From Arthrobacter sp. cf158 (GTDB taxonomy: Bacteria; Actinomycetota; Actinomycetes; Actinomycetales; Micrococcaceae), in the NCBI RefSeq assembly GCF_900106835.1, contig NZ_FNNR01000003.1, positions 320,381-384,380 on the forward strand: 64,000 nucleotides of DNA, read 5' to 3'. The translations under genes and the position numbers were made by a program. The notes under the pieces are model-generated. The model was given only the letters and a program-made list of their open reading frames with translations. It made no database searches and was not told the DNA's origin. Positions 8,334 through 17,726 of the stretch are shown here, one piece after another. The first letter of the stretch is position 1. The number at the start of each line of letters is the position of its first letter.

Positions 8334-9071
8334 ATGAGCTCCATTAATTTCAGCAGCGTCTCGGTGCGCGTCGCAGTTGACGGCAGCGACGCGCCCAAGA
8401 CCTTGCTGCGTGACGTCTCCCTGGAATTGTCCGAGCGTCGAATCGGCGTCATCGGGGCCAACGGTTCCGGAAAGTCCACACTCCTCAGGCTCCTGAACGG
8501 CCTGGTTGAGCCCAGCGAGGGCACAGTTGTGGTTCACGGGGACAGCACAACTGCTGCCGTCCGTCGGGTGAGGGCCAACGTGGGCTTCGTCTTCACCGAT
8601 CCTCTATCGCAGCTGGTGATGCCAACCGGCCGCGAGGATGTGGAACTGTCCCTGCGCCGTTCCGTGAGGAATTCAAAAGAACGTGCGTGCCGGGCCGAGT
8701 CTGTCCTGGAGCGCTTTGGGCTCTTGCGCCTTGCCGACCAAAGCATCTACGAGCTCTCCGGCGGTGAGCGCCAACTGCTGGCCTTGGCCGCAGTTCTCGC
8801 GGTGGACCCAAAGGTTCTGGTCCTGGATGAGCCCTCAACTCTCCTGGATCTCAGGAACCGCGAGCTCCTGCGCCGAACCATCGCCGGGCTGGATCAGCAG
8901 GTGGTCATGTCCACCCACGACCTTGACCTTGCCATGGATATGGATCGGGTTTTGGTGGTGGAAGCCGGCCGCATAGTGTTCGACGGCAGCCCGGCCGAAG
9001 GCGTCTCCTTCTACCGGGCGCTGTGCGCGGCGACACTGGACGCACCATCACTGGGTCAGGCGCCACAGTGA
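8334..9071 (+). CDS. bioM: ECF transporter ATPase BioM (EcfA type)
   Basis: A 245-residue single ABC ATPase with Walker A at 41-49 (GANGSGKST), ELSGGERQ signature and LVLDEPST Walker B followed by a STHDLD switch region. It lies 18 bases after bioY and overlaps the following T-component gene by GTGA. This tight order identifies it as the ATPase that energises biotin uptake. Confidence 0.9.
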   Translation: MSSINFSSVSVRVAVDGSDAPKTLLRDVSLELSERRIGVIGANGSGKSTLLRLLNGLVEPSEGTVVVHGDSTTAAVRRVRANVGFVFTDPLSQLVMPTGREDVELSLRRSVRNSKERACRAESVLERFGLLRLADQSIYELSGGERQLLALAAVLAVDPKVLVLDEPSTLLDLRNRELLRRTIAGLDQQVVMSTHDLDLAMDMDRVLVVEAGRIVFDGSPAEGVSFYRALCAATLDAPSLGQAPQ

Positions 9072-9718
9072 GGGGCCACGGTTTCCTGATCGGCAACTAC
9101 GTCCGCGGCAACTCGATCATCCATCGCACTCCCCTGTGGCTTAAGTTCCTGGTGGTGGCAGCCTGCGGCGCTGCCTCCTTCCTGATTGAGGACTGGACGG
9201 TTTCCCTGCTTGCCTTCGCTGTGATGAGCGGTTTGTTCCTGTTGAGTGGCGCCGGATACCGACGTCTGGGGCGGGCCATCTGGATGGTGGCTCCGATTCT
9301 TTTGATCATCGGCCTTTTCCAGTGGTGGCAGCTGGGTGGACCAACTGCCGCGCGCATTGTGCTGAACGTCCTGGTGTGTGTGGTGGCAGCCTCTGTGCTT
9401 ACGGCCACGACGCCTGTGCAGGGACTTCTGGATGGAGTGGTTGGCATCGCCAAGCCATTCCGACGTTTCGGTGCGGACCCTGAACGTTTCGCGCTCACCA
9501 TCGCCGTGATGCTGAGGAGCATCCCCTTCATTGCAGGCGCTTTCTCAGACGTACGGGACTCGGCGCGTGCACGCGGGCTGGAACGCAACCCCCGGGCACT
9601 GGTGCTCCCGGTGTTCATCACCACGGTGGCCTACGCGCGGCAGACCGGCGACGCCTTGGCTGCACGCGGTCTGGGGGAACCGGACGACCCGGCGTCCGGG
9701 CGCTGGATGTACAGCTAG
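9068..9718 (+). CDS. bioN: ECF transporter transmembrane component BioN (EcfT type)
   Basis: A 216-residue membrane protein with several hydrophobic segments and the two coupling motifs of EcfT proteins: SARARG and, near the C-terminus, ALAARG. These short Arg-containing helices contact the ATPase. The GTG at 9068 overlaps the bioM stop by four bases, giving translational coupling; longer in-frame starts inside bioM are unlikely. It ends 36 bases from the convergent thiolase gene. Confidence 0.88.
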   Translation: MRGHGFLIGNYVRGNSIIHRTPLWLKFLVVAACGAASFLIEDWTVSLLAFAVMSGLFLLSGAGYRRLGRAIWMVAPILLIIGLFQWWQLGGPTAARIVLNVLVCVVAASVLTATTPVQGLLDGVVGIAKPFRRFGADPERFALTIAVMLRSIPFIAGAFSDVRDSARARGLERNPRALVLPVFITTVAYARQTGDALAARGLGEPDDPASGRWMYS

Positions 9719-9754
9719 AGCGCCAGAGTCGACTATTTCACAGCGTCGAATGCT

Positions 9755-10978
9755 TCACAGATTGGCATACTTAACAAGGGTTGCCGTTCCGAGTCCACCG
9801 GCACTGCTGATCATCGCCAAACCCAGAGGCATCTCCAACCCCATGTCGTTGCGCCGTCGAGCTTGAGCCAGAAGACGGGTTATCAGGACAGCACCCGAGG
9901 CACCGTAACCGTGCCCCAAAGCCAGAGCCCCACCATCCAGGTTGGCCCTCTCCGGATCAATCCCTACGTGATCCATGCAGGCAATCGTCTGTGAAGCGAA
10001 GGCTTCGTTGAACTCGATCAGGTCAACGTCGTCCGATGCCACGCCCAGCGTCGTCAACAACCGGTTGGCCGCATACGCGGCGCCGATACCCAGCAGTTCC
10101 GGCTCAACGCCGGTAGTGTCACTGCCGAGCACCAGCAGCCCGTCTGCGGCGCCCAGGGCGCGTGCGCGCTTCAGTGAGGTGACCACGACGGCGGATGCGG
10201 CGTCCGCGTCGAAGCAGGAGTTTCCGGCCGTCACCGTTCCGCCGGGCACGAAGGCAGCCGGGAACCGCTCCATGAGGGCCGCCCGGAGCGCAGGCCTGGG
10301 GCCGTCGTCGGCGTCCACTCGGGCTCCGTTGCCCGGGAGCGGAACGATCTCCCCTGCGAACCGGCCACCCTTGGCGGCGTCCACTGCGCGACGATGGCTT
10401 CGGAGGGCGTACTCATCCTGCCGTTGGCGGGTGACGCCGAACGTCCGGGCAACATTTTCTGCCGCAACCCCCATGTCCGGGTCGCCAAACTGTGGCGGCA
10501 CAAAGGCAGCCCGGGAGTAGAAGTCCAGTCCGCCGTCGTCGTTCCTGTTGGCGCGGGCAGGTGCGGTACTGATGCTCTCCACTCCGCCTGCGAGATACAG
10601 CGGATCGCCGCCCGCCGCCACCAGCCTGGACGCCAAAGCGATGGCGTCCAGGCCCGAGCCGCATTGGCGATCCACCGTCAGCCCAGGCACGCTGGTGGGC
10701 ATTCCGGCCTGGAGGGCGGCGAACCGGGCCACGTTCCCGCCCCCACCCACGGCGTTTCCCATAATGACATCGTCCACATCAGCGGGCGGCACGTTCAGGG
10801 ACTCCACCAAGGAGCGCAGGACCGGGGCCAGGAGGTCAGGGGCGCGTAGCTGTTTCAGCTGGCCGTTGGCGCGGCAAACCGGCGTTCTCAGCGCTGCGAT
10901 GATGACCGGTTGCCGTGATTCGTCGGTGGTGCCGTCCCATGGCGCCGGGCTAAGCAAGGGGCTGCGCCCGCGGGTCAT
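9755..10978 (-). CDS. Thiolase family protein lacking the second active-site cysteine
   Basis: A 407-residue thiolase-fold protein. The nucleophilic Cys106 is present in DRQCGSGL, and EFNEAF and ALGHGYGASG supply the usual Asn/His region. The C-terminal CxG cysteine of degradative and biosynthetic thiolases is replaced by Ser391 in MISSAGGLG, and the glycine-His loop reads GHGYG instead of GHPxG. Activity as a true 3-ketothiolase is therefore uncertain; it may make or break a special acyl-CoA. The ATG at 10978 overlaps the upstream acyl-CoA ligase by 29 bases, so the two are coupled and probably act in one pathway. It is convergent with bioN. Confidence 0.78.
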   Translation of the reverse strand: MTRGRSPLLSPAPWDGTTDESRQPVIIAALRTPVCRANGQLKQLRAPDLLAPVLRSLVESLNVPPADVDDVIMGNAVGGGGNVARFAALQAGMPTSVPGLTVDRQCGSGLDAIALASRLVAAGGDPLYLAGGVESISTAPARANRNDDGGLDFYSRAAFVPPQFGDPDMGVAAENVARTFGVTRQRQDEYALRSHRRAVDAAKGGRFAGEIVPLPGNGARVDADDGPRPALRAALMERFPAAFVPGGTVTAGNSCFDADAASAVVVTSLKRARALGAADGLLVLGSDTTGVEPELLGIGAAYAANRLLTTLGVASDDVDLIEFNEAFASQTIACMDHVGIDPERANLDGGALALGHGYGASGAVLITRLLAQARRRNDMGLEMPLGLAMISSAGGLGTATLVKYANL

Positions 10979-12347
10979 GATTCTTGATCCAATCCAGAAG
11001 GACTTTCCTGCTGACCTTGCCACGGTCTGTCATGGGCAGCTCCGACAACAGGAAATACTGCAACGGGCGTTTGTCGCGTGCCAACAACCCGTCCAGACCG
11101 CTGCGGAGTTGAGTGGCGGTGACGGCGCCATAAGCAGGCACGACGCCGGCAATCACCTTCTGGCCGCGGATATCGTCGGGCGCTCCGGCGGCTACTGCGA
11201 GCTCAATACCGGGAACTGACGCGAGAGCCAGTTCCACCTCGTGCGGGTAGACGTTCTTCCCCGACGTGATGATCATGTCCGAACGACGGCCAAGAATATG
11301 CAGCGTCCCCCGATCAAGGTACCCCTGGTCGCCCACCGTGAACCAGCCATCCAGGCACCGCAGGGCCTGGCCGTCGTCGCCCCATAGGTAACCGTTGCTG
11401 ACCATGCCGCTGCGCACGCTGATGTTGCCATGTTCGCCGTCAGCCAGGGAGCGGCCGGCATCGTCAAGGATGCCTAAGTCCACTCCCGGGAACGGCGAAC
11501 CGATGCCGGTACCGCTGGCGTCAAGCGGCTGGCCGGCGGCCAGACGGGTGCCGGACACAAAACTCAACTCTGAGGCACCGTAGTACTCATAGATGGCTGC
11601 ATGGGGTGCCCAGCGTCGTGCGGCCTCCAACGTGCGGGCATCCAGCTTGGAACCGGCACAAATGATGCTGCGGATACCGGACGCGTCAACGTCACCAGCG
11701 AGCCCGCGCTCACTGAGCAGCCGGAGAATGGTAGGTGCCAGCACCAGCCTGGTGATGCCGTCATGGCTGATAGCGGCGTGGGCATCTCCGACGTCGAACG
11801 TGGGCAGGGTGTGGAAGGCAGCTCCCGCATAGAGGCACTCCGAGAGCGCATACAGGTTCAGGCTGGCGGACAGGGGCCCCGGAGCCAAGGTCCTGTCGTC
11901 CTGGGAGAGGCCAAAGAACTCGATGGACGCATCGAATGAAACCTGCCACGAACGCCGCGAACGCGTGAAGGCCTTGGGAACCGACGTGGTGCCAGAGGTG
12001 AGCCCGATGAGGAAAGTGCTGGAAGGGTCGCCGTCCACCAGCTCATCTTTGCCGGTGGCAGGAACGGCAGCCGCCCGGATCCGCGCAGTGACGTCTTCGA
12101 TCATGGGGGCCGGCCATTGCGGGTCCAGCACCGCACAGCGGCGCTCCCCCGCGACAGCGGCCGCATAGCGTTCGATGAACTGGCTCGAGTTGGGTTCGGC
12201 GAGGACAGTGGTGTTGGTCGACTGGCCGGGGAGCGCTGCAGCGGCATCGCGAAGTCCGGCCCAGGTGAGCCGGCTGCTGCCCACAACGACGGCGGTGTCG
12301 TGGGGGCGCTCATCGGCCCAGAGCTGAATTTTGTCCAGGAAGGGCAT
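10950..12347 (-). CDS. AMP-binding acyl-CoA synthetase (MenE-like size)
   Basis: A 465-residue member of the adenylate-forming ANL superfamily. It has the phosphate-binding motif TSGTTSVPK (117-125), an aromatic YEYYGASEL motif, the hinge region GWFTVGDQGYLD with GRRSDMIITSGKNVYP, and a C-terminal catalytic Lys context DRGKVSRK. It activates a carboxylic acid to acyl-AMP and then acyl-CoA; the acid is unknown. The length is shorter than long-chain fatty-acyl ligases (over 500). The ATG at 12347 has a TAAAAT box seven bases upstream and no clear ribosome-binding site, suggesting a leaderless message. It is coupled to the thiolase downstream. Confidence 0.82.
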   Translation of the reverse strand: MPFLDKIQLWADERPHDTAVVVGSSRLTWAGLRDAAAALPGQSTNTTVLAEPNSSQFIERYAAAVAGERRCAVLDPQWPAPMIEDVTARIRAAAVPATGKDELVDGDPSSTFLIGLTSGTTSVPKAFTRSRRSWQVSFDASIEFFGLSQDDRTLAPGPLSASLNLYALSECLYAGAAFHTLPTFDVGDAHAAISHDGITRLVLAPTILRLLSERGLAGDVDASGIRSIICAGSKLDARTLEAARRWAPHAAIYEYYGASELSFVSGTRLAAGQPLDASGTGIGSPFPGVDLGILDDAGRSLADGEHGNISVRSGMVSNGYLWGDDGQALRCLDGWFTVGDQGYLDRGTLHILGRRSDMIITSGKNVYPHEVELALASVPGIELAVAAGAPDDIRGQKVIAGVVPAYGAVTATQLRSGLDGLLARDKRPLQYFLLSELPMTDRGKVSRKVLLDWIKNHDPRAQPLA

Positions 12348-12354
12348 CCACGTA

Positions 12355-12360
12355 ATTTTA
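12355..12360 (-). promoter_or_regulatory. -10 element of the acyl-CoA synthetase gene
   Basis: Minus-strand TAAAAT, seven bases before the ATG at 12347. It implies a leaderless or nearly leaderless transcript. No good -35 hexamer was seen. Confidence 0.45.
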
Positions 12361-12396
12361 CGGCAGTGTCCGACCCCGGTCACCAAAAGTGACGTC

Positions 12397-12402
12397 TATT
12401 CT
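12397..12402 (+). promoter_or_regulatory. -10 element of the zinc metallopeptidase gene
   Basis: TATTCT lies exactly six bases before the ATG at 12409, and no ribosome-binding site is visible. This is the leaderless arrangement repeated across the window. Confidence 0.5.
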
Positions 12403-12408
12403 GACTGT

Positions 12409-13308
12409 ATGAGTTTCAACGATGGCGCGCAGCTTGACCCTTCCCAGGTGGAAGACCGACGTGGCGGTGGAATGGGCAGGGGAACCAAGATTGGCGGTGG
12501 CATCGGAGGCGGCATTGTGGTTCTCCTCCTGGCACTGTTCGGGATCAACCCCAACATTCTCGGCGACTTGACGGGCGGCGGCAGCCAGCCTCCCGCCGTC
12601 GAAAGTGGAGGCGCCGGAGGCGTCCAGGAATGCCAAACAGGTGCGGATGCGGACAAGCGTCTCGACTGCCGGATCACGGGCACTGTGAATAGCCTCAACG
12701 CTTTCTGGCCGGACTATCTTGCTCAGTACAACGTGAAATACTCCCGCCCAGGAACGGTCATTTTTGATGCCGCCACGAATACCGGATGCGGCCCGGCTAC
12801 CACAGCAGTGGGACCCTTCTATTGCCCGGCGGACGTTAAGGCGTATTTCGATCCCGGCTTCTTCGATGAACTGGTGACGCGTTTTGGCTCCTCGGGCGGT
12901 CCCTTGGCCCAGGAGTATGTGGTGGCCCACGAATTCGGGCACCACGTTCAGAACATCCTGGGCACCCTGGACCAGGCACAGCAGGATCCGCAGGGGCCGC
13001 AGTCAGGTGCTGTGCGCGTTGAGTTGCAGGCTGATTGCTATGCAGGCCTATGGGTCCGCCACGCGACCACTCAGACCGATGCCAGCGGAAAACCGTTCCT
13101 CGATCCCCTTACTGAGCAGGACTTGCAGGACGCCCTCTCGGCCGCGTCCGCCGTCGGCGATGACCGGATCCAGCAGGCCGCCACCGGAAGAGTATCGCCC
13201 GAATCGTGGACGCACGGTTCCAGCGAGCAGCGGCAGAAGTGGTTCTACCAGGGGTACACCACGGGCGACATCAACAAGTGCGACACTTTTGGGGTGGCTT
13301 CTCCTTAG
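12409..13308 (+). CDS. Neutral zinc metallopeptidase (YpfJ/KPN_02809 family)
   Basis: A 299-residue protein with a Gly-rich cytoplasmic N-terminus, one transmembrane helix (about 29-46) and an extracytoplasmic catalytic domain. The zinc motif HEFGHH is at 174-179, with a likely third ligand in VELQADCYAG. This is the architecture of the putative neutral zinc metallopeptidase family, whose substrates are not known. Four Cys residues in the outer domain may form disulfides. The start lies directly after a -10-like TATTCT, so it is probably leaderless. The gene is divergent from the acyl-CoA synthetase and ends before a strong terminator. Confidence 0.85.
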   Translation: MSFNDGAQLDPSQVEDRRGGGMGRGTKIGGGIGGGIVVLLLALFGINPNILGDLTGGGSQPPAVESGGAGGVQECQTGADADKRLDCRITGTVNSLNAFWPDYLAQYNVKYSRPGTVIFDAATNTGCGPATTAVGPFYCPADVKAYFDPGFFDELVTRFGSSGGPLAQEYVVAHEFGHHVQNILGTLDQAQQDPQGPQSGAVRVELQADCYAGLWVRHATTQTDASGKPFLDPLTEQDLQDALSAASAVGDDRIQQAATGRVSPESWTHGSSEQRQKWFYQGYTTGDINKCDTFGVASP

Positions 13309-13328
13309 GGTTCTCCGCCTCAACGAAG

Positions 13329-13359
13329 AATGGTTCCGGGCAACCTGCCCGGAACCATT
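13329..13359. terminator. Bidirectional rho-independent terminator
   Basis: A perfect 14-bp stem (13329-13342 with 13346-13359) and a 3-base loop are followed by CTTTTACC. On the other strand an A-rich flank becomes a U-run. It sits between the convergent metallopeptidase and sufT genes and can serve both. Confidence 0.85.
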
Positions 13360-13393
13360 CTTTTACCCGCTGAGAGCAGGAGAAACTTACTGA

Positions 13394-13726
13394 TCAGATG
13401 TTGAAGCCGAGGGCCCGCATCTGGTCCTTACCGTCGTCCGTGATCCGTTCAGGACCCCATGGCGGCATCCATACCCAGTTCAGGCGCCAGTCATCGACGA
13501 CTCCATCGAGTGATTTGCCAACCTGCTCTTCAAGCACGTCAGTCAACGGGCAGGCCGCTGTTGTCAGTGTCATGTCGATCAGGAGGGCGCCGTCCTCATC
13601 CGAGTACTTGAGTCCGTAGAGAAGGCCCAAGTCCACCACGTTGACCCCAAGCTCGGGGTCAATGACGTCCTTGAGCGCTTCCTCGACGTCCTCGAGGCTG
13701 GTTCGCGCCGTGTTGATTTCGGTCAT
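13394..13726 (-). CDS. sufT: SufT-type Fe-S assembly factor (DUF59/MIP18)
   Basis: A 110-residue DUF59 protein with the conserved DPELGVNVVDLGL segment and a single Cys in TTAACPLTD. The family supports maturation of iron-sulfur proteins. It is the last gene of the sufR-sufB-sufD-Rieske-sufC-sufT cluster, 13 bases after sufC, the position held by sufT in other actinobacteria (Rv1466 in M. tuberculosis). Confidence 0.88.
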   Translation of the reverse strand: MTEINTARTSLEDVEEALKDVIDPELGVNVVDLGLLYGLKYSDEDGALLIDMTLTTAACPLTDVLEEQVGKSLDGVVDDWRLNWVWMPPWGPERITDDGKDQMRALGFNI

Positions 13727-13739
13727 GGAAAGATCCTAA

Positions 13740-14525
13740 CTAGGCCTGCACAGCAGGAGCAACGGCAACGCCTGCGCCCGGGGCGTAGCGATCGTAGCCT
13801 TCGTCTTCAAGACGGTCAGCGAGCTCAGGGCCGCCCTCTTCAACAACCTTGCCGTCTACGAAGACGTGAACGAAGTCCGGCTTGATGTAGCGCAGGATGC
13901 GGGTGTAGTGGGTAATGAGCAGGGTGCCCATGTTGCCCTCTTCGTGTGCGCGGTTGACGCCCTCGGAGACAACCTTCAGAGCGTCGACATCCAGGCCGGA
14001 GTCGGTCTCGTCAAGGATGGCGAACTTCGGCTTGAAGAGTTCGAGCTGGAGGATTTCAACTCGCTTCTTCTCACCGCCGGAGAAGCCTTCGTTGACGTTG
14101 CGCTGTGCAAAGTCGGCGTCGATACGCAGCTGCTGCATGGCAGCCTTGACGTCCTTGGTCCAGGTACGGAGGGCCGGAGCTTCGCCGTCAATGGCGGTCT
14201 TGGCAGTGCGAAGGAAGTTGGTCATGGTGACGCCGGGGACCTCTACCGGGTACTGCATGGCCAGGAAGACGCCGGCACGGGCGCGTTCGTCGACGCTCAT
14301 CTCCAGGACGTCTTCGCCGTCCAGGGTGATGGTGCCGCTGGTGACGTTGTAGCGGGGGTGGCCTGCGATGGTGGAAGCCAGCGTGGACTTGCCGGAGCCG
14401 TTGGGGCCCATGATTGCGTGCGTCTCACCGGTCTTGATGGTGAGGCTGACGCCCTTCAGGATCTCCTTGGTGCCCTGCTCCGTCTCAATGCTGACGTGCA
14501 GATCCTTGATCTCAAGAGTTGACAT
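13740..14525 (-). CDS. sufC: Fe-S cluster assembly ATPase SufC
   Basis: A 261-residue ABC-type ATPase with Walker A at 40-48 (GPNGSGKST), signature FSGGEKKR and the SufC-specific Walker B region ILDETDSGLD. SufC drives conformational change of the SufB-SufD scaffold during cluster assembly. It is longer than many homologs by a short Ala/Val-rich C-terminal extension. The operon position between the Rieske gene and sufT is consistent. Confidence 0.95.
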   Translation of the reverse strand: MSTLEIKDLHVSIETEQGTKEILKGVSLTIKTGETHAIMGPNGSGKSTLASTIAGHPRYNVTSGTITLDGEDVLEMSVDERARAGVFLAMQYPVEVPGVTMTNFLRTAKTAIDGEAPALRTWTKDVKAAMQQLRIDADFAQRNVNEGFSGGEKKRVEILQLELFKPKFAILDETDSGLDVDALKVVSEGVNRAHEEGNMGTLLITHYTRILRYIKPDFVHVFVDGKVVEEGGPELADRLEDEGYDRYAPGAGVAVAPAVQA

Positions 14526-14568
14526 GCTCTTCTTTCTTTTCGTTCGTAAGTCTGGCGGTACTGGGCGC

Positions 14569-14925
14569 TCAGTAGTTATCTACCGAGGCGCCGTTCACAA
14601 CGTTGGTCACATCCACGTAGACGTCGTCACCATCGATGGTGACGGCGAAAACGGGGACGGGGTCGTAAGCAGGCAGCTGGAGGGGCTGTCCACTGCGGAG
14701 GTCGAACTGGGAACCGTGTCCCCAGCATTCGATCGCGCAGCCTTCAACCTCGCCCTCGGACAACGAGATGTCCGCGTGCGAGCAGGTATCGGCGATGGCG
14801 TGGATATCGCCCATCGAATCCTTCACGATGGCTACGGGGTAGTCATCGATCAGGACGCGCAGCGCCTGCTTGACCTGGATGTCATTGGCGTTGCATACCA
14901 GTTCGCCCTTGGTGTCTTCACTCAT
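14569..14925 (-). CDS. Rieske-type [2Fe-2S] ferredoxin in the suf operon
   Basis: A 118-residue single Rieske domain with ligand pairs Cys48-x-His50 and Cys67-x2-His70 (CSH and CWGH). It resembles NirD or the ferredoxin subunits of dioxygenases. No oxygenase is nearby; its place between sufD and sufC suggests an electron-transfer role in cluster assembly, as seen in suf operons of related actinobacteria. That role is an inference. Confidence 0.88.
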   Translation of the reverse strand: MSEDTKGELVCNANDIQVKQALRVLIDDYPVAIVKDSMGDIHAIADTCSHADISLSEGEVEGCAIECWGHGSQFDLRSGQPLQLPAYDPVPVFAVTIDGDDVYVDVTNVVNGASVDNY

Positions 14926-14946
14926 TGTTGTCCTGCCTGGCCTGTC

Positions 14947-16260
14947 TTAGTTGTCGGTCGCGGCGAGTTCGCGCTCAACAGCTGCGGTCAGGCGCTCTTC
15001 GATTGCCGGAACCTTGATCTGCTGGATGATCTCGTTGAGGAAGCCTCGGACCACCAGGCGGCGGGCAACCTTTTCGGGAATGCCACGGGCCATGAGGTAG
15101 AACAGGTGCTCATCATCGAAACGGCCGGTGGCGCTGGCATGGCCGGCACCCTCAATCAAGCCGGTTTCGATTTCGAGGTTGGGAACTGAGTCCGCGCGGG
15201 CACCGTCGGTGAGGACCAGGTTGCGGTTGGCCTCGTAGGTGTCGGTGCCTTCTGCTTCCTTGCGGATAAGGACGTCGCCAACCCACACGCTGTGAGCATT
15301 GCGGCCCTGCAGTGCACCCTTGTACAGAACGCGGGACTTGCAGTTGGCCACTGCGTGGTCAACGAACAGGCGCTGCTCAAGGTGCTGTCCTGCATCGGCG
15401 AAGTACAGGCCGAACATTTCGACGTCGGCGCCCGGCGCAGTGAAGCGGGTGGACGGGGTGACGCGGACGAGGTCGCCGCCAAGACTGACAACGATGTGCT
15501 TGAACTTGGCATCGCGGCCGATCTTTGCCTGCTGCGATGAAGCGTGAACTGCGTTGTCTGCCCACTCCTGCAGCGACACAACGGTCAGTTCAGCGCCGTC
15601 TTCAACGATGATCTCCACATTCTCGGAGACAACTGCGGTGCCCTGGTGGTCCAGGACCACAACGGCTTTGGAGAAGCGCTCTGCCACAATCACGATGTGC
15701 TGGGCAGAAGGTGCCTCACCGGCGCCGGTAATCAGGACGGAAACCTCAGACTCCGCCTGCAGCTCGGCAGGCACGGTCACAACCGTTGCCTCCGCGAAGT
15801 TCTCCCAGGCATTGGCAGACACAAGATCTTCCGGTATGGCCGCTTGGCCGATGCGCTTGTCATCGCGTCCCACAGTTTCAACAACGACGCCGGCAGGTGC
15901 GGTGACGCTGACGGCCGGAGCTGCGCCGTTGAGGACTTCGGTGTGAAGGCCACGCAGGCGCTTGAGCGGTGTGAACCGCCAGTCTTCCTCAAGGCCGTTC
16001 AGCGGCTTGAAGTCAGCAAGCTTGTACGAGGTGAGGCGGCCGGCCCGCGAGCTGTCCGGAATCCCCACGCCGCCACCGTGCGAGTGGCTCTTGGCCGAAG
16101 CACCGGCGAGCGGACCAGCGGAGGGCTGCTCCGACGTCGTGGACGTATTTGTACCTGTGTTGACGGGCGAAAGGTTCTCGCCTTCCTCGGTGAAGCCGTT
16201 GATAAACGGCTGGGCCGAGGGCGCGCCGATGCGCGCCTTTTCAGTAGTGATATCAGTCAT
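14947..16260 (-). CDS. sufD: Fe-S cluster assembly scaffold SufD
   Basis: A 437-residue SufB/SufD-family protein with the C-terminal half typical of the family: LFVDHAVANCKSRVLYKG, ALQGRNAHSVW, ADSVPNLEIE and the closing MARGIPEKVARRLVVRGFLNEI. It forms the SufBC2D scaffold with its neighbours. The long variable N-terminus (about residues 1-75) is rich in Ser, Thr and Gly. It begins two bases after the sufB stop, so translation is coupled. Confidence 0.93.
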   Translation of the reverse strand: MTDITTEKARIGAPSAQPFINGFTEEGENLSPVNTGTNTSTTSEQPSAGPLAGASAKSHSHGGGVGIPDSSRAGRLTSYKLADFKPLNGLEEDWRFTPLKRLRGLHTEVLNGAAPAVSVTAPAGVVVETVGRDDKRIGQAAIPEDLVSANAWENFAEATVVTVPAELQAESEVSVLITGAGEAPSAQHIVIVAERFSKAVVVLDHQGTAVVSENVEIIVEDGAELTVVSLQEWADNAVHASSQQAKIGRDAKFKHIVVSLGGDLVRVTPSTRFTAPGADVEMFGLYFADAGQHLEQRLFVDHAVANCKSRVLYKGALQGRNAHSVWVGDVLIRKEAEGTDTYEANRNLVLTDGARADSVPNLEIETGLIEGAGHASATGRFDDEHLFYLMARGIPEKVARRLVVRGFLNEIIQQIKVPAIEERLTAAVERELAATDN

Positions 16261-16262
16261 TG

Positions 16263-17726
16263 TTAACCGACGGACCCTTCCATCTGCAGTTCAATCAAGC
16301 GGTTCAGCTCGAGGGCGTATTCCATGGGCAATTCACGGGCAATCGGCTCGATGAAGCCGCGAACGATCATGGCCATGGCCTCGTCTTCAGGCATGCCGCG
16401 GGACATCAGATAGAAGAGCTGCTCTTCGCTGACGCGGGAAACGGTGGCCTCGTGGCCCATGACAACGTCATCCTCGCGGATGTCGATGTACGGGTACGTG
16501 TCCGAGCGGGAAATCGTGTCCACCAGGAGAGCGTCGCAACGGACCGTGTTGGCCGAGTGCTTGGCGCCTTCGCGGACCTGGACCAAGCCGCGGTAAGCGG
16601 CACGGCCGCCGCCGCGGGCCACGGACTTGGAAATGATGGAGCTCTTGGTGTTCGGCGCGATGTGCACCATCTTGGAGCCGGTGTCCTGGTGCTGGCCCTC
16701 GCCTGCGAAGGCGATGGACAGCGTCTCACCCTTGGCGTGCTCGCCAACCAGGTAGACGGCCGGGTACTTCATGGTCACCTTCGAGCCGATGTTGCCATCG
16801 ATCCACTCCATGGTTGCGCCCTCTTCGCAGATGGCGCGCTTGGTGACCAGGTTGTACACGTTGGTGGACCAGTTCTGGATGGTGGTGTAGCGGACGCGGG
16901 CGCCCTTCTTCACGATGATCTCCACAACGGCGGAGTGCAGCGAGTCCGAGGTGTAGATCGGAGCCGTGCAGCCTTCGATGTAGTGAACGTAGGAGTCCTC
17001 ATCAGCAATGATCAGCGTGCGCTCGAACTGGCCCATGTTCTCCGTGTTGATACGGAAGTAGGCCTGCAGGGGGATGTCCACGTGCACGCCCTTGGGCACG
17101 TACACGAACGATCCGCCGGACCATACAGCCGTGTTCAACGAGGCGAACTTGTTGTCGCCCACGGGGATGATGGTTCCGAAGTACTCCTGGAAGATCTCCG
17201 GGTGTTCGCGCAAGGCGGTGTCAGTGTCCAGGAAGATAACGCCCTGGGCTTCCAGGTCCTCGCGGATCTGGTGGTAGACAACCTCGGACTCATACTGTGC
17301 GGCAACACCCGAGACGAGCCGGCTGCGCTCGGCTTCCGGGATGCCCAGTTTCTCGTACGTGTTGCGGATGTCCTCGGGAAGGTCTTCCCACGTTGCCGCC
17401 TGCTTCTCGGTGGAACGCACGAAGTACTTGATGTTGTCGAAGTCGATGCCCGAGAGGTCTGCACCCCAGGTAGGCATGGGCTTGCGGTCGAAGTACTTCA
17501 GGCCCTTAAGCCGCAGATCGAGCATCCATTCGGGCTCGTTCTTCTTCGAGGAGATGTCGCGGACAACCTCCTCGTTGAGGCCACGACGGGCATTTGCGCC
17601 TACGTCGTTCTTGTCGGCCCAGCCGTACTCGTAGTTTCCGATACCGTGCAGTTCGGGATTCTTCTCCAGAATCTCCGAGATCACAGTGCCTTCGGCTACC
17701 GCTTTCTCTGCTATTTGGTCCGTCAT
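16263..17726 (-). CDS. sufB: Fe-S cluster assembly scaffold SufB
   Basis: A 487-residue protein with the strongly conserved SufB core: [11 protein letters not shown] near the N-terminus, [32 protein letters not shown] with its conserved Cys, and a final [22 protein letters not shown]. It is the platform on which nascent clusters form. The ATG at 17726 has an AAAGG site and overlaps the sufR stop by one base (TGATG), so regulator and scaffold are co-translated. Confidence 0.95.
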   Translation of the reverse strand: MTDQIAEKAVAEGTVISEILEKNPELHGIGNYEYGWADKNDVGANARRGLNEEVVRDISSKKNEPEWMLDLRLKGLKYFDRKPMPTWGADLSGIDFDNIKYFVRSTEKQAATWEDLPEDIRNTYEKLGIPEAERSRLVSGVAAQYESEVVYHQIREDLEAQGVIFLDTDTALREHPEIFQEYFGTIIPVGDNKFASLNTAVWSGGSFVYVPKGVHVDIPLQAYFRINTENMGQFERTLIIADEDSYVHYIEGCTAPIYTSDSLHSAVVEIIVKKGARVRYTTIQNWSTNVYNLVTKRAICEEGATMEWIDGNIGSKVTMKYPAVYLVGEHAKGETLSIAFAGEGQHQDTGSKMVHIAPNTKSSIISKSVARGGGRAAYRGLVQVREGAKHSANTVRCDALLVDTISRSDTYPYIDIREDDVVMGHEATVSRVSEEQLFYLMSRGMPEDEAMAMIVRGFIEPIARELPMEYALELNRLIELQMEGSVG

